64,000 bases of DNA, from positions 80,676 through 144,675 of the forward strand of contig JAFSIC010000044.1 of assembly GCA_017439985.1 (NCBI GenBank), written 5' to 3'. The translations under genes and the position numbers were made by a program. Below the pieces are notes generated by a model that saw only the letters and a list, made by a program, of their open reading frames with translations, was not told the DNA's origin and ran no database searches. Within the stretch, counting starts at the first letter, position 1, and the number at the start of each line of letters is the position of its first letter. The DNA is from Oscillospiraceae bacterium (GTDB lineage Bacteria > Bacillota > Clostridia > Oscillospirales > Ruminococcaceae). This document shows, piece after piece, positions 35,426-44,172 of this stretch.

Positions 35426-36166
35426 TCAGATGATATACTCGCTTTTTGCGTAGCCTGTAAAGCCTCCAAAGCCTACCACAGACCAGCCGTTGCCGATTTG
35501 GGAATAGACCAGCAGCTTGCTGTTGTTTGGAATTTGGACTAAAACCTGCGCCTCTGTGCTTGGGAAGCGACGGAGATTCAAGTTCGCGCCGCCGGTATGG
35601 ACAGTGCCGATACGCAGAGGCTGCGGCGGGACAAAGGGCACTCCGAAGTAAGCACAGACTCCCTTGACCACCGCCTGGGCGATATTGCCCAGATTGTCGC
35701 GGATCCACTGAGCATCCTCCCAGTTGTCATGGTAGGCAACCTCCAGAAGCACCGCCGGCATATCTGTGCGAACCACTTCCGCCAGCCTCGTTGTGGGCAG
35801 GATGCGGATCTCGGAGGGCAGTGGGTAAATCTGACGCATCTCCTCCGCCAGAAGCTCCACTGCTTTGCGGGAGAAGGCATCGTTGGGATCGTAGTAGACC
35901 TCCACGCCCCGAACCTGACCCTCCTTGCCCTCGCCTGCTGCGTTGGAGTGCAGCGCAAGATGCAGATCGATATCCGAGGCGTTGGACTGGCGGATCACGT
36001 CCTGCAGTTCCTGTGTGGCAGGATCGCTGCGCAGATATGTGATACCGCTGGAAATGAGATAGGGCTCCATTTCATCCGCCAGCAGATTCATGTAGTATTC
36101 TTCGTTGCCGCCGCCTGCATAGAGGTTAAACTCCTGCAGCGAGGGGCTGAGATACAGTCTCGGCAT
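35426..36166 (-). CDS. Amidase_3 family peptidoglycan amidase with C-terminal SH3 domain
   Basis: 246 aa with no signal peptide. Amidase_3-like domain (1-175) with LHLALHSNAAG (near 70) and LLEVAYHDNWEDAQWI (near 140), then a bacterial SH3 domain (about 183-246; LNLRRFPSTEAQVLVQIP). The usual first zinc motif (DAGHGG) is replaced by YAGGGNEEYYM; this variant is common in Clostridia, where the Glu may serve as ligand. Lack of a signal peptide recalls mother-cell lytic amidases and phage endolysins. SD and start overlap a relic reading frame upstream. Confidence 0.83.
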   Translation of the reverse strand: MPRLYLSPSLQEFNLYAGGGNEEYYMNLLADEMEPYLISSGITYLRSDPATQELQDVIRQSNASDIDLHLALHSNAAGEGKEGQVRGVEVYYDPNDAFSRKAVELLAEEMRQIYPLPSEIRILPTTRLAEVVRTDMPAVLLEVAYHDNWEDAQWIRDNLGNIAQAVVKGVCAYFGVPFVPPQPLRIGTVHTGGANLNLRRFPSTEAQVLVQIPNNSKLLVYSQIGNGWSVVGFGGFTGYAKSEYII

Positions 36167-36177
36167 AGTCCTCCCTC

Positions 36178-36285
36178 CTAACGACGCGGCATTTTCGGCT
36201 TATCGAAAGCGGGGTTAAAGGCATAGAAGTTCTTGCTGTCCAGCCGCTCCTGTGTCAGACGGAGCGCTTCAGCGAAATGGGCAGT
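36178..36285 (-). pseudogene. 3' remnant of an unidentified gene between the ABC ATPase and amidase
   Basis: Read on the minus strand from just after the ABC ATPase stop, and in the same frame, 35 codons (AHFAEALRLTQERLDSKNFY ... DKPKMPRR) run to a TAG that overlaps the amidase ribosome site. There is no start codon. It looks like the end of a gene once coupled to the amidase, truncated when the ABC operon was joined here. Family not recognised. Confidence 0.5.
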
Positions 36286-36945
36286 TTAAGTGCTTTTCTT
36301 CAAAATATCCACAATTTGTCCGTTGGACATGGCGATGATGCGGTCGGACATACTGAGTGCTTCCGGACGGTCGTGGGTGACCATGATCGTGGTCATATTG
36401 AAATCGCGATGGAGCTTCAGCACCAGCTCGCGCATTCCCTGACGCAGTTCCTCGTCCAGCGCGGAAAAAGGCTCATCCAGAAGCAGCAGTTTCGGCTTTG
36501 CAGCCAGCGCTCTGGCCAGCGCAACTCGCTGCTGCTGTCCGCCCGACAACTGATGGATCCGGCGCTTTCCATAGCCGGCCAGCTGTACTTTTTCCAGAAG
36601 CTCCCGCGCTGTCTGCAGGCGCTGTGCTTTGGGAAGCCGCTGCATCTTCAGCGGAAAGGCAATGTTGTCCTCCACATTCATATTGGGAAACAGACGCATA
36701 TCCTGAAAAACGATGACTGTTCCTCTTTTATGAATGGGCATCTGCGTGATGTCCTGCCCATCCAGAAAAATCTGTCCCTGTTCCACCGGAAGGATACCTG
36801 CGATGGCTTTCAGCAGGGTGCTTTTGCCGCAGCCGGAAGGGCCCTGCAAAGACAGGAACTCTCCCTGCGCCGCCTGCAGACTGATATCGGGCAGGATGCA
36901 GTCTTTTCCTATATTCACTGTTACATGTTCAATATTCAGTTTCAT
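36286..36945 (-). CDS. ynjD: ABC transporter ATPase, YnjD-like
   Basis: 219 aa. Walker A GPSGCGKST (near residue 35), signature LSGGQQQRVALARAL (near 132), Walker B LLLLDEPFSALD (near 153), H-loop THDRPEAL. Length matches E. coli YnjD (about 217 aa) and it lacks the regulatory tail of the CysA/PotA ATPases. Last gene of the transporter operon, overlapping the permease by 4 bp. Confidence 0.85.
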   Translation of the reverse strand: MKLNIEHVTVNIGKDCILPDISLQAAQGEFLSLQGPSGCGKSTLLKAIAGILPVEQGQIFLDGQDITQMPIHKRGTVIVFQDMRLFPNMNVEDNIAFPLKMQRLPKAQRLQTARELLEKVQLAGYGKRRIHQLSGGQQQRVALARALAAKPKLLLLDEPFSALDEELRQGMRELVLKLHRDFNMTTIMVTHDRPEALSMSDRIIAMSNGQIVDILKKST

Positions 36946-37742
36946 CGGGTTTCCTCTCCCCTCTCAAGATGATGGATCAACGCTTCAAACAGGAAGAAAA
37001 TCAGCAATGCCGAGCCTACAAAGACCACAGAATATACTGCGGAAAGAGCACGGTCACCGCTTTGGATGTAAGGAACCAGGACGAGAGCCAAGGTTTTTAC
37101 CCGTCCGCCGCCTATCAGCAGCGTGCTGAAATACTGGCTGTAGGACAAAATAAAGCCCATGCTCATGGAGGACAGGATCCCCGGCAGCAGAGCCGGTAAT
37201 GTCACTTGGAAAAAAGCCGTGAACGGTCCTGCTCCCAGTACCATAGCCTGCTCCTCCATGCGTTGACCTACCGCACGGGTCACATCAGTCATGATGGTAA
37301 TGCAGTACGGTACGGCGGCGATCAGGTGGACGATCACAACACCGACTAATGTATCGCTGAGTCCAAGGCGGATCAGCGTGATCTGGATGCCCATGGCAAA
37401 AACGGTGCCCGGAACCAAAAGCGGCAGGAAGCTGCCTATACGCACGAAGCTTTTTCCTTTGAAGTCATAAAACTCTGTGGCTCTTGCTGTGAGGATGCCC
37501 ACAACAGTAGCTAAGAATGCTACAATGGCTGCCAGCGTGATACTGCTCAGGAGAAGATCCGGCAGCTTTGCCGAACCGAAGAACAGCTCCTGCAGAGTAC
37601 GCAGCGTGTAGCTTTCCGGCAGGAGATTCGGCCAGGGCCAGCGGCCTGTAACGCTCCACAACAGCAGTACCGCGATGGGCAGCAGAATGCTGACACCTGT
37701 GATCAATAAAATCAGCTTTAGAAAGGTCTGTTGCTTCATCAT
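36942..37742 (-). CDS. ABC transporter permease, second half of a YnjC-like pair
   Basis: 266 aa, six predicted membrane helices and the EAA loop (MEEQAMVLGAGPFTAFFQVTLP, split near residues 160-180). In E. coli, YnjC is one long protein with two permease domains; here the two halves are separate genes, and this is the downstream one. Its ATG overlaps the stop of the first permease (ATGATGA). Confidence 0.85.
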   Translation of the reverse strand: MMKQQTFLKLILLITGVSILLPIAVLLLWSVTGRWPWPNLLPESYTLRTLQELFFGSAKLPDLLLSSITLAAIVAFLATVVGILTARATEFYDFKGKSFVRIGSFLPLLVPGTVFAMGIQITLIRLGLSDTLVGVVIVHLIAAVPYCITIMTDVTRAVGQRMEEQAMVLGAGPFTAFFQVTLPALLPGILSSMSMGFILSYSQYFSTLLIGGGRVKTLALVLVPYIQSGDRALSAVYSVVFVGSALLIFFLFEALIHHLERGEETR

Positions 37743-38608
37743 TCCCTACCTCCTGTTTGTTTCAGCAGCTTGCGGGTCAGCAAGGCATAGAGCAAGGCCA
37801 TTGCCAGCGACAGGAACAGAATCACGCCGTTCATCGCCATGGCATACGGTCTGTCACGGAGTTCCGGGCTGGTGTAGGCCATATACGCCTGCACCGGCAG
37901 AGCTTTCGGAACGGTGGTGCCCAGGAGGAAAGGCAGTTCATAGCCGCCAAATGCGAAGATAAAGATAATGAGAAATGCTTTCAGCGCGGCAGGAAGGCTC
38001 AGTGGCAGCGTGATTTGGAAGAAACTGCGCCACGGCGATGCCCCGAGGTTTTCCGCCGCTTCCCCCAATGTACTGCTGATACTGCTCATCAGTGCGAGAA
38101 CAAAATAGGCAACGAAAGGGATCTCTTTCCAAAGGTAAGCCGCGATGGCTGCGCCGTAGTTTTCCGTGTAGAGCAAGGCAGGAAACTGATTAAAGTCTAT
38201 AATAAAGCCCAGCATATAAGCGATGCGGGCGAAGAGCCCTGTCTGCGAGAACAGACTAATAACAAAAACCGCAACCACTGCATGGGGCATGAGAATGGGC
38301 AGGCGCACCAGATAGAGCAGCTCGCCCTTGCTGTGTCCGCGCTTCACCAAAGCATAGCACAGTAGTACACCCAGCATTGTCGCCAACAGTGCGGACTGCA
38401 GGGCAATGCGCAGGCTGACTTCCAATGCAGAGAGAAATTCCTCCTGCTGAAAGACTGCTTTGTAGTAATCCAAGGTCAGCGTCGTCAGACCGAAAGCGGG
38501 AATGTAGCCCAGACTTTGCAGCAGTACATTCCAGATGGAAACAAGAATCAGCGCCATAATGACGAAAAACGGCAGCAGTAATAAATATGGAGTATAGGAT
38601 CGTTTCAT
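37739..38608 (-). CDS. ABC transporter permease, first half of a YnjC-like pair
   Basis: 289 aa from the ATG at 38608 (MKRSYTPYLLLLPF). Six hydrophobic segments and an EAA loop (LGEAAENLGASPWRSFFQITLP, near 180-200). It follows the binding-protein gene after an intergenic terminator, so its level depends on read-through. Confidence 0.85.
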   Translation of the reverse strand: MKRSYTPYLLLLPFFVIMALILVSIWNVLLQSLGYIPAFGLTTLTLDYYKAVFQQEEFLSALEVSLRIALQSALLATMLGVLLCYALVKRGHSKGELLYLVRLPILMPHAVVAVFVISLFSQTGLFARIAYMLGFIIDFNQFPALLYTENYGAAIAAYLWKEIPFVAYFVLALMSSISSTLGEAAENLGASPWRSFFQITLPLSLPAALKAFLIIFIFAFGGYELPFLLGTTVPKALPVQAYMAYTSPELRDRPYAMAMNGVILFLSLAMALLYALLTRKLLKQTGGRE

Positions 38609-38626
38609 AGATACCTCCCGACATAG

Positions 38627-38656
38627 AAAAAACGGTGCAAACATGCACCGTTTTCT
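38627..38656 (-). terminator. Partial terminator between the binding protein and permease genes
   Basis: Perfect 11-bp stem AAAACGGTGCA / TGCACCGTTTT with T-run on the minus strand, inside the operon. Such hairpins give more binding protein than membrane subunits. Confidence 0.8.
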
Positions 38657-38674
38657 ATTGTAGCGTATTTTATT

Positions 38675-39892
38675 CTACTTGCCAACTACTTCGTTGAGCC
38701 AAATTTCCTCGATGATCGGAACGAGGCTTGCAGGCATTTCCGGCAGGCGGTGTGCCAGCAGTTCTGCCTGAGAGAGTACGCCCTGACCAAGGTCTACTGC
38801 ACCAAAGGCGGCCTTTTCGTCAGCGCTCAGCTTGTCGGTGGCAACGACAGGCAGTTCTTTCAGCTGTGCGTACTGAGTCAGCTGGATGTCCGCGGAGATG
38901 ATCTCGTTGATGACAACCATTGCACCGGCTTTGTTTGGTGCATCGTAGGCAATCGCCATGTAGTTGGTGTTGCCGATGGTGCCGTTGTCAAAGACGAAAG
39001 TGCGGGTGGTATCGGTATAGATACCCTGATCAATGCCGGTAGCCACGGAGAATGGGCTGTAACTCATGTTCATCACTACTTCGCCGTCAGCAAACATGGC
39101 ATCCACTTTGGTGGAGGATTCCGGGAAGGATTTGCCCTGATTCCACAGGTATGGGTTCAACTGGCGGAGGTAATCCAGCGCCGGCTCGATGGCGGTTTTC
39201 ACGGTATCATAGTCAGCTTCCATGGTCTGGAACTGCTCCCAGCCGCAGAGATCGTAAATGATGTTGCGGACAAAGGCAGAACCGGTGAAGTCCGGCAGAG
39301 CCGGATAGGTCACTTTGCCTTCGTATTTCTTGCAGAATTCCATGAATTCTGCAGCATTGGCAGGAGTTTCCGGAGTCACAGCACTGTCATTGAACAGGAC
39401 CATCTGCGCTTTTGCGTAAGGAGCTTCGTAGCCGTCGATCGGCATGCAGAAGTCGTTGAGAGTTTCCGGATCGTCCAGATCAATGTAGTTTTCCATGTTT
39501 GGAAGTTTATCGGTAAATGGGCCGTAGAGCAGACCGTTTTCCTTGGCAGAATAGAAGTTCTCGCCGTTGATCCAGATCATATCGATGCTGCCTTTGGTGG
39601 CATTGGCTTGTTTTTCACCGGAAAGTTTGGCAAGAATATCGTTGATATCCATGCCTACCACTTCCAGAGTAATGTCGTATTTGTCCTTCACCTGCTCGGC
39701 AACAGTGGTGTTGAGCCAGTTGTTGCGGTTTTCGTCGCCGCCCCAGCCGTAAAAAGTGACGGTGCTGCCTTTTGCAGCTTCCACGATTTCATCCCAGCTT
39801 GCATTCTGCGGATCGATGCTCTGCTTGGAAGCGGAGCAGCCGCTCAGGCTCATTATGCCTGCCAGCAGCAGAGCCAGCCATTTCTTCATCAT
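38675..39892 (-). CDS. ynjB: YnjB-like ABC transporter substrate-binding lipoprotein
   Basis: 405 aa. Lipoprotein signal (MMKKWLALLLAGIMSLSGC; Cys near residue 20 in the lipobox LSGC). The segments VTFYGWGGDENRNNWL and SIDMIWINGENFYSAKENGL match the E. coli YnjB pattern. The family resembles thiamine/iron/sulfate binding proteins but the ligand is unknown. First gene of ynjB-permease-permease-ynjD. Confidence 0.85.
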   Translation of the reverse strand: MMKKWLALLLAGIMSLSGCSASKQSIDPQNASWDEIVEAAKGSTVTFYGWGGDENRNNWLNTTVAEQVKDKYDITLEVVGMDINDILAKLSGEKQANATKGSIDMIWINGENFYSAKENGLLYGPFTDKLPNMENYIDLDDPETLNDFCMPIDGYEAPYAKAQMVLFNDSAVTPETPANAAEFMEFCKKYEGKVTYPALPDFTGSAFVRNIIYDLCGWEQFQTMEADYDTVKTAIEPALDYLRQLNPYLWNQGKSFPESSTKVDAMFADGEVVMNMSYSPFSVATGIDQGIYTDTTRTFVFDNGTIGNTNYMAIAYDAPNKAGAMVVINEIISADIQLTQYAQLKELPVVATDKLSADEKAAFGAVDLGQGVLSQAELLAHRLPEMPASLVPIIEEIWLNEVVGK

Positions 39893-39944
39893 AAAATTCC
39901 CTTCCTTTTCTTATGATTAGTCTGTGCTAACACAGTTCTTTATT

Positions 39945-39973
39945 AGAATAGAGGAAAGGAGCTAAATCGTCAA
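39945..39973 (-). promoter_or_regulatory. Promoter of the YnjBCD-like operon
   Basis: Minus-strand TTGACG, 17-bp spacer, TATTCT (context CTATTCT). An inverted repeat CTGTG-CTAA-CACAG at 39922-39935 lies just downstream and could be an operator. Confidence 0.6.
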
Positions 39974-40056
39974 GCTGTTCCGCTTGAAATGAACACTTCA
40001 TTGAAATAATCAATCAAATTTCCGATTTTTAGGATTTTTTCCTATGGTGAGAACAA

Positions 40057-40085
40057 TGGACAAGCCGGGTTGAATCGGGTATTAT
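40057..40085 (+). promoter_or_regulatory. Promoter of the nucleoside hydrolase/transferase operon
   Basis: TGGACA, 17-bp spacer, TATTAT, preceded by a small inverted repeat TAGGA-TTTTT-TCCTA at 40030-40044. Divergent from the transporter promoter. Confidence 0.55.
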
Positions 40086-40115
40086 GAAGATATATTGCAA
40101 TCCTTGGAGGTCATT

Positions 40116-41003
40116 ATGCTGAAAAAAGTGATTTTTGACTGCGACAATACCATGGGCATCGACGGTTACCCGATGGACGATGCGCTGGCTTTTCTTTATG
40201 TGCTGGGAAATCGGGACAAAGTGGATCTGCTGGGCTTTATCTGCACCTTCGCTAACGGCACAGCGGCGCAGGTTTACGAAGCATCCCGACAACTGCTGCA
40301 GGAGGTCGGCTGCTCTGCCCTGCCGCTGCTCAAAGGCGCTGAAGCAAACGAAGATCCCCGTTCCGAAGCGGCACAGTTTATCGTGGATATGGCAAATCGT
40401 TACCCCGGCGAAGTATCTGTGCTCGCCATCGGTTCCATGACCAATCTCTACGGCGCATGGCTCATCGATCCGCAGATTTTCGACAAACTGGAGCGCTGTG
40501 TCCTCATGGGCGGTATCACCGAGAAGCTGTACACCCACGGCGTTCACTGCCCGGAACTGAACTTCTCCATCAACGCCCATGCTTCCGCTGAGGTCTTTAC
40601 CCACGGCAAGAATCTTTCCATTATCACCGGCAACAACTGTCTGTCGGTCTCCTACCTGCCGAAAGAGGAATTCATGGAGAAAATGGAGATCGACAAGCGC
40701 CCTGTCAGTGCCTATGTTGCCCGCAAATGCGGCTACCGCTTCGATTGCCGCAGGGAAATTTACGGCGAAGAAGGCTCCTACTGCTGGGATGCGATCGCTG
40801 CGGCATATCTGCTCTACCCCGAGCTGTTCGAAGACCATTTGACCGCCTGTGACATCTCCGAGGAGCATCTACAGGATGGTTCCCTTATGCCTTGTGAAAA
40901 CGGCAAAACCATCCTCAACCTGCCTGTTGCCAAAGATGCTGCCGCATTCCGCCGCAATCTCTACGAAAGCTGGCTGAAACTGGATTTCGTTGTGGAGGAC
41001 TAA
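40116..41003 (+). CDS. Nucleoside hydrolase family protein
   Basis: 295 aa from the ATG at 40116 (GGAGG upstream). Family members cleave the N-glycosidic bond of (ribo)nucleosides using a Ca2+ held by an N-terminal Asp cluster. Here FDCDNTMGIDGYPMDDALAF has the Asp set with a longer loop than the classic DxDPGxDD, a variant common in Clostridia. LAIGSMTNLY, VLMGGI, ELNFSINAHA and the C-terminal WDAIAAA are all present. Whether the substrate is an ordinary nucleoside or a modified one linked to the cluster is open. First of four plus-strand genes. Confidence 0.85.
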   Translation: MLKKVIFDCDNTMGIDGYPMDDALAFLYVLGNRDKVDLLGFICTFANGTAAQVYEASRQLLQEVGCSALPLLKGAEANEDPRSEAAQFIVDMANRYPGEVSVLAIGSMTNLYGAWLIDPQIFDKLERCVLMGGITEKLYTHGVHCPELNFSINAHASAEVFTHGKNLSIITGNNCLSVSYLPKEEFMEKMEIDKRPVSAYVARKCGYRFDCRREIYGEEGSYCWDAIAAAYLLYPELFEDHLTACDISEEHLQDGSLMPCENGKTILNLPVAKDAAAFRRNLYESWLKLDFVVED

Positions 41004-41004
41004 G

Positions 41005-41670
41005 ATGAAACGTGCTGTCATTTGCTTTACCCGTGTTCCCAAAGCGGGACAGACAAAGACACGTCTGCTGCCGATTCTGTCTCCACAGCAATGTGCCGAT
41101 CTCCACACTGCCTTTTTGCAGGACTTGGCACAGCTGTATGAATGTTTCCCTGCCGACTTGTTTGTTGCCTATACGGCTGACCCCGACTGGGAACAGCTGA
41201 AGAAGATTTTCCCTACGGCGAAGGCTTTCTTCCCTCAGGATGGTGAGGACTTGGGAGCTAAAATGCTCCACGCCATGGAGAATGTGTTGACTTTGGGCTA
41301 TGAAAGCTGTATCCTCACGGGCAGTGACCTGCCGCTGCTCTCCTCTGCACAGCTGGAAAGCGGATTTCGTGCATTGGAACAAGCCGATGTAACGCTCGGC
41401 CCCACCCCCGACGGCGGCTATTATCTGGTGGGTTCCAAGAAACCTTGCCCTGCGCTGTTCCGCAGTCAGACTTACGGCGGCTCCACCGTCTGGGAAAATA
41501 CCCTCGCCGCCGCGGAACAAGCCGGCTTCTCCGTTCTGCCCGCTCTCCCCTGCGACGATGTGGACAATCCCGACGACCTGCGGTCTCTGTGGAAAACCAT
41601 TGCCGGAAACGGCAGTTATACTGCCCGTTTCCTTGAACAAATCCGGAAAGAAGGTGTGTCCCTGTGCTAA
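41005..41670 (+). CDS. TIGR04282 family GT-A transferase
   Basis: 221 aa. A nucleotidyltransferase-like GT-A fold: FTRVPKAGQTKTRLLP at the N terminus, ILTGSDLPLLSSAQL (near 108), and GPTPDGGYYLVGSK (near 138), all typical of TIGR04282, a family named from arsenosugar gene clusters but of unproven function. ATG at 41005 with GGAGG upstream, one base after the previous stop. The TIGR04283 partner is two genes on. Confidence 0.85.
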   Translation: MKRAVICFTRVPKAGQTKTRLLPILSPQQCADLHTAFLQDLAQLYECFPADLFVAYTADPDWEQLKKIFPTAKAFFPQDGEDLGAKMLHAMENVLTLGYESCILTGSDLPLLSSAQLESGFRALEQADVTLGPTPDGGYYLVGSKKPCPALFRSQTYGGSTVWENTLAAAEQAGFSVLPALPCDDVDNPDDLRSLWKTIAGNGSYTARFLEQIRKEGVSLC

Positions 41671-42686
41671 ATCGACCTGAGTTTCAATCTTATGTACAAA
41701 GTGAATGCTTTTTGCGCCCGCTGGGCTTGCCTATGGGTACCGAGCTGTCCTTTGCTCTGTTGGGACAGGGTGAGTACAATCAGAATTTCAGCTTTATCCA
41801 TCCACTGACGCAGCAGAAGCTGGTTCTGCGCATCAACACCGGCAGCCAGATGCACTTGGAAAACCAAATCGAATATGAATTTTCCGCTCTCAAAAATCTG
41901 GAAGCCAGCGGCAGAACACCGAAGGCTCTCTTCTGCGATAACAGCAAGTCTATTCTTCCTTACGGTACCCTTGTCATGGAATGGCTGCCCGGTCGGCCAC
42001 TGGATTATCGCCGCGATTTACAGAAAGCGGCAGAGATTTTTGCCGACATTCACAGCACGCCTGTGCCTGCCGGGCATCAGCTCATGGAGCCGGCTCACCC
42101 TGCCAAGGCGATCTATGATGAGTGCATGGAAATGTTCACACATTATTTTGACTGGGAACAGGCTGATCCTGTCATTGTGCGTCTGCTGGAAGAACTTATC
42201 TCCGAAATCGGCAGGCTGCCTCTCTGTGATGGCTCCTCTGCTCCAAAGTGCATCGTTAATACGGAGGTCAACTCCGGTAACTTCCTCATCAATAAAGAAG
42301 GAAACAGTTATCTCATCGACTGGGAAAAACCACTGCTCTCCGAAGCGGCACAGGACCTGGGACATTTCCTCGTTCCTACCACAACGTTCTGGAAAACCGA
42401 TGTAATTTTGACCCCTGATGAAATTCGCGGCTTTGTGGAACTTTATGAGAAAGCCATGAACGGGCGCATGGATACTTCCTGTCTGTCGGAGCGTCTGCCG
42501 CTGTTCTTCACGGTCACCTGCCTGCGCGGTGTGACCTGGTGCGCTATGGCTCTGCGTGAGTATTCTCAGCCGGACCGCCCGCTCAGCAACGCCGACACAC
42601 TGGCAAAAATCAAGGACTACATCAATGAGGATTTCCTGCGGAAACTTCTGAACAACTATGTCCGCAAGAATTTCCTGCGAGGTTAG
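41664..42686 (+). CDS. APH/choline-kinase-like phosphotransferase with an atypical catalytic loop
   Basis: 340 aa; GTG start overlapping the previous gene by 7 bp. Kinase fold with N-lobe Lys region (LVLRINTGSQ), VMEWLPGRPL hinge, and the DFG-like LIDWEKPLLSEAAQDLGHFL. The catalytic loop that normally reads H-x-D-x4-N is VNTEVNSGN here: His to Asn and catalytic Asp to Glu, with the metal Asn kept. It may be a weak or specialised kinase acting on a sugar or amino alcohol made by its neighbours (inference). Confidence 0.75.
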   Translation: MLNRPEFQSYVQSECFLRPLGLPMGTELSFALLGQGEYNQNFSFIHPLTQQKLVLRINTGSQMHLENQIEYEFSALKNLEASGRTPKALFCDNSKSILPYGTLVMEWLPGRPLDYRRDLQKAAEIFADIHSTPVPAGHQLMEPAHPAKAIYDECMEMFTHYFDWEQADPVIVRLLEELISEIGRLPLCDGSSAPKCIVNTEVNSGNFLINKEGNSYLIDWEKPLLSEAAQDLGHFLVPTTTFWKTDVILTPDEIRGFVELYEKAMNGRMDTSCLSERLPLFFTVTCLRGVTWCAMALREYSQPDRPLSNADTLAKIKDYINEDFLRKLLNNYVRKNFLRG

Positions 42687-42687
42687 T

Positions 42688-43365
42688 ATGAAAATTTCTC
42701 TCATCATCCCCATTTATAATGAAAGCGCCAAAATCGCCGCCTGTCTGGAGCAGCTGGAGAAACTCCCCGGCGACTGGGAAATTCTTTTTGCCGATGGCGG
42801 CTGCAGCGACGACACCTTGACACAAATCGGTGGAAAATATCCTGTCATCGCCTGCCCGAAAGGACGCGCCAAGCAGATGAACTGTGCAGCGAAGCACGCC
42901 ACTTCCGATGTGATCTGGTTTGTACACTGCGACAGTCGGCTGCCTGTGGATGCTCACGCACAAATTTCCGATGCGATTGAAAAAGGCGCGCAGTTCGGCT
43001 GCTTCCACATTGCTTTTGACTACAACGGACCGTTCATGGGCTGCAACACCTACCTGTCCAACCGCCGTGCTAAAAAAAGTCACATCGCTTTCGGCGATCA
43101 GGGTATCTGGATGCAGCGAAAACTGTTTCTTCAGCAGGGCGGCTTCCCCGATCTGCCCATCATGGAGGACTACGAACTGTCCCGCCGCATGAAACAACAG
43201 AAAATCCCATTGCATGTGCTGCCGGGATGCATCGTCACCTCCGGGCGACGCTACGAAAAACGCTTCCCCCTGTGGACCATGTGGCAAATGTTCTGGCTGC
43301 GCTGCCTGTACCGTGCCGGCGTGGACATCAATGAAATCGCCCGCCGCTACAAAGATATTCGCTAA
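42688..43365 (+). CDS. TIGR04283 family glycosyltransferase 2
   Basis: 225 aa from the ATG at 42688. GT2 signature ISLIIPIYNESAKIAACLEQL, donor-site Asp in ILFADGGCSDDT, WFVHCDSRLP (DxD-like), and MEDYELSRRMKQQ. TIGR04283 is the usual partner of TIGR04282. The family has been named for arsenosugar biosynthesis, but it is much wider than arsenic loci. Last plus-strand gene of the four. Confidence 0.85.
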   Translation: MKISLIIPIYNESAKIAACLEQLEKLPGDWEILFADGGCSDDTLTQIGGKYPVIACPKGRAKQMNCAAKHATSDVIWFVHCDSRLPVDAHAQISDAIEKGAQFGCFHIAFDYNGPFMGCNTYLSNRRAKKSHIAFGDQGIWMQRKLFLQQGGFPDLPIMEDYELSRRMKQQKIPLHVLPGCIVTSGRRYEKRFPLWTMWQMFWLRCLYRAGVDINEIARRYKDIR

Positions 43366-43369
43366 ACAA

Positions 43370-43397
43370 AAAAGCCTCGGTCTTTACCGAGGCTTTT
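43370..43397. terminator. Bidirectional terminator between convergent operons
   Basis: Stem AAAAGCCTCGGT / ACCGAGGCTTTT, loop CTTT; it overlaps the last codons of the Fe-S protein gene. Confidence 0.85.
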
Positions 43398-44172
43398 GAT
43401 ATTTCTGTTGAAATGTTGTACGGAAGCGATTCCCCCAGCCGCGCTGAACACTGGCTCCAAAGAGCAGCTCCAGCAGATGAAGACAGTCTCTGCCTTCGCC
43501 TCGGAACGCTCCCAGGCAGCCTTCACAGCTGCTGAGGATCCTGCGCTCCTGCGGAAATTCACTGAGTCGGCGCTGACAAACTTCCGCCGACTTTTCCGGA
43601 CGCAGCGTATGCAGCATGTGGAAGTTTCCGCAGCAGATGGTGTTTGCGCCGTTGTGTGTCGGTTCAATGACATCGCAGCCGCTGAGTTTCAGAAGCTGAC
43701 GCACGGCATTCTGCTGCTCCGCGTCGCGCTTTGTGACGCAGGGGTCATGCCAGATAAAGGAACCCTCTGTGTGCTGAATATCCTCTTTATCACAAAGCTG
43801 AGCCAATAACGGCCACACAGAATAAACATCGCAGGCATGCAGTTGTTTCAGTTGGATCGTGCAGTTGGGGCAAGCGGTATAGATGCGCTGTACCCCCTGC
43901 TGTTTCAGCAAAGTACGGAGTCGCTCCTGCCCTTTCTTTGCCTGCTGAGGAAAAAGATACGCACTGGGCTGTCCGCAGCAGCAGGTGCAGAGCTGGATCG
44001 TCGGCTCTGCACGACGGAGGACAGCAAGCGTTTTCTCCAGAAGTTCTCCGTCCAGATTCAGCAGCGCACAGCCGGGCCAGAACAAAGCTTCCGCTTTGGG
44101 AACGTGCATCAGTAAGCTTGAAAAAGACAAGCCCTGATGGATTTTCATACCTGTCAGTCCGGATCGTGCCAT
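43384..44172 (-). CDS. CCG-domain Fe-S protein, HdrB-like
   Basis: 262 aa. Two CCG (Cys-Cys-Gly) domains: PGCALL with CTCCCGQPS (residues 33-68) and HDPCVTKR with TICCGNFHM (near 140-185), plus CPNCTIQ and SCEGCLG. This arrangement binds the noncubane 4Fe-4S cluster of heterodisulfide reductase HdrB and related thiol/disulfide or quinone-linked proteins. It overlaps the TVP38 gene by one base (TAATG). In the related E. coli region an Fe-S protein (YdjY) sits between two TVP38 proteins, though it is of ferredoxin type. Confidence 0.82.
   Translation of the reverse strand: MARSGLTGMKIHQGLSFSSLLMHVPKAEALFWPGCALLNLDGELLEKTLAVLRRAEPTIQLCTCCCGQPSAYLFPQQAKKGQERLRTLLKQQGVQRIYTACPNCTIQLKQLHACDVYSVWPLLAQLCDKEDIQHTEGSFIWHDPCVTKRDAEQQNAVRQLLKLSGCDVIEPTHNGANTICCGNFHMLHTLRPEKSAEVCQRRLSEFPQERRILSSCEGCLGAFRGEGRDCLHLLELLFGASVQRGWGNRFRTTFQQKYQKPR

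Noticed and set aside
40030-40044. Inverted repeat TAGGA/TCCTA as an operator for the divergent promoters
   Set aside because: Arms of 5 bp in a T-rich stretch are expected by chance; kept only as a note at the promoter.
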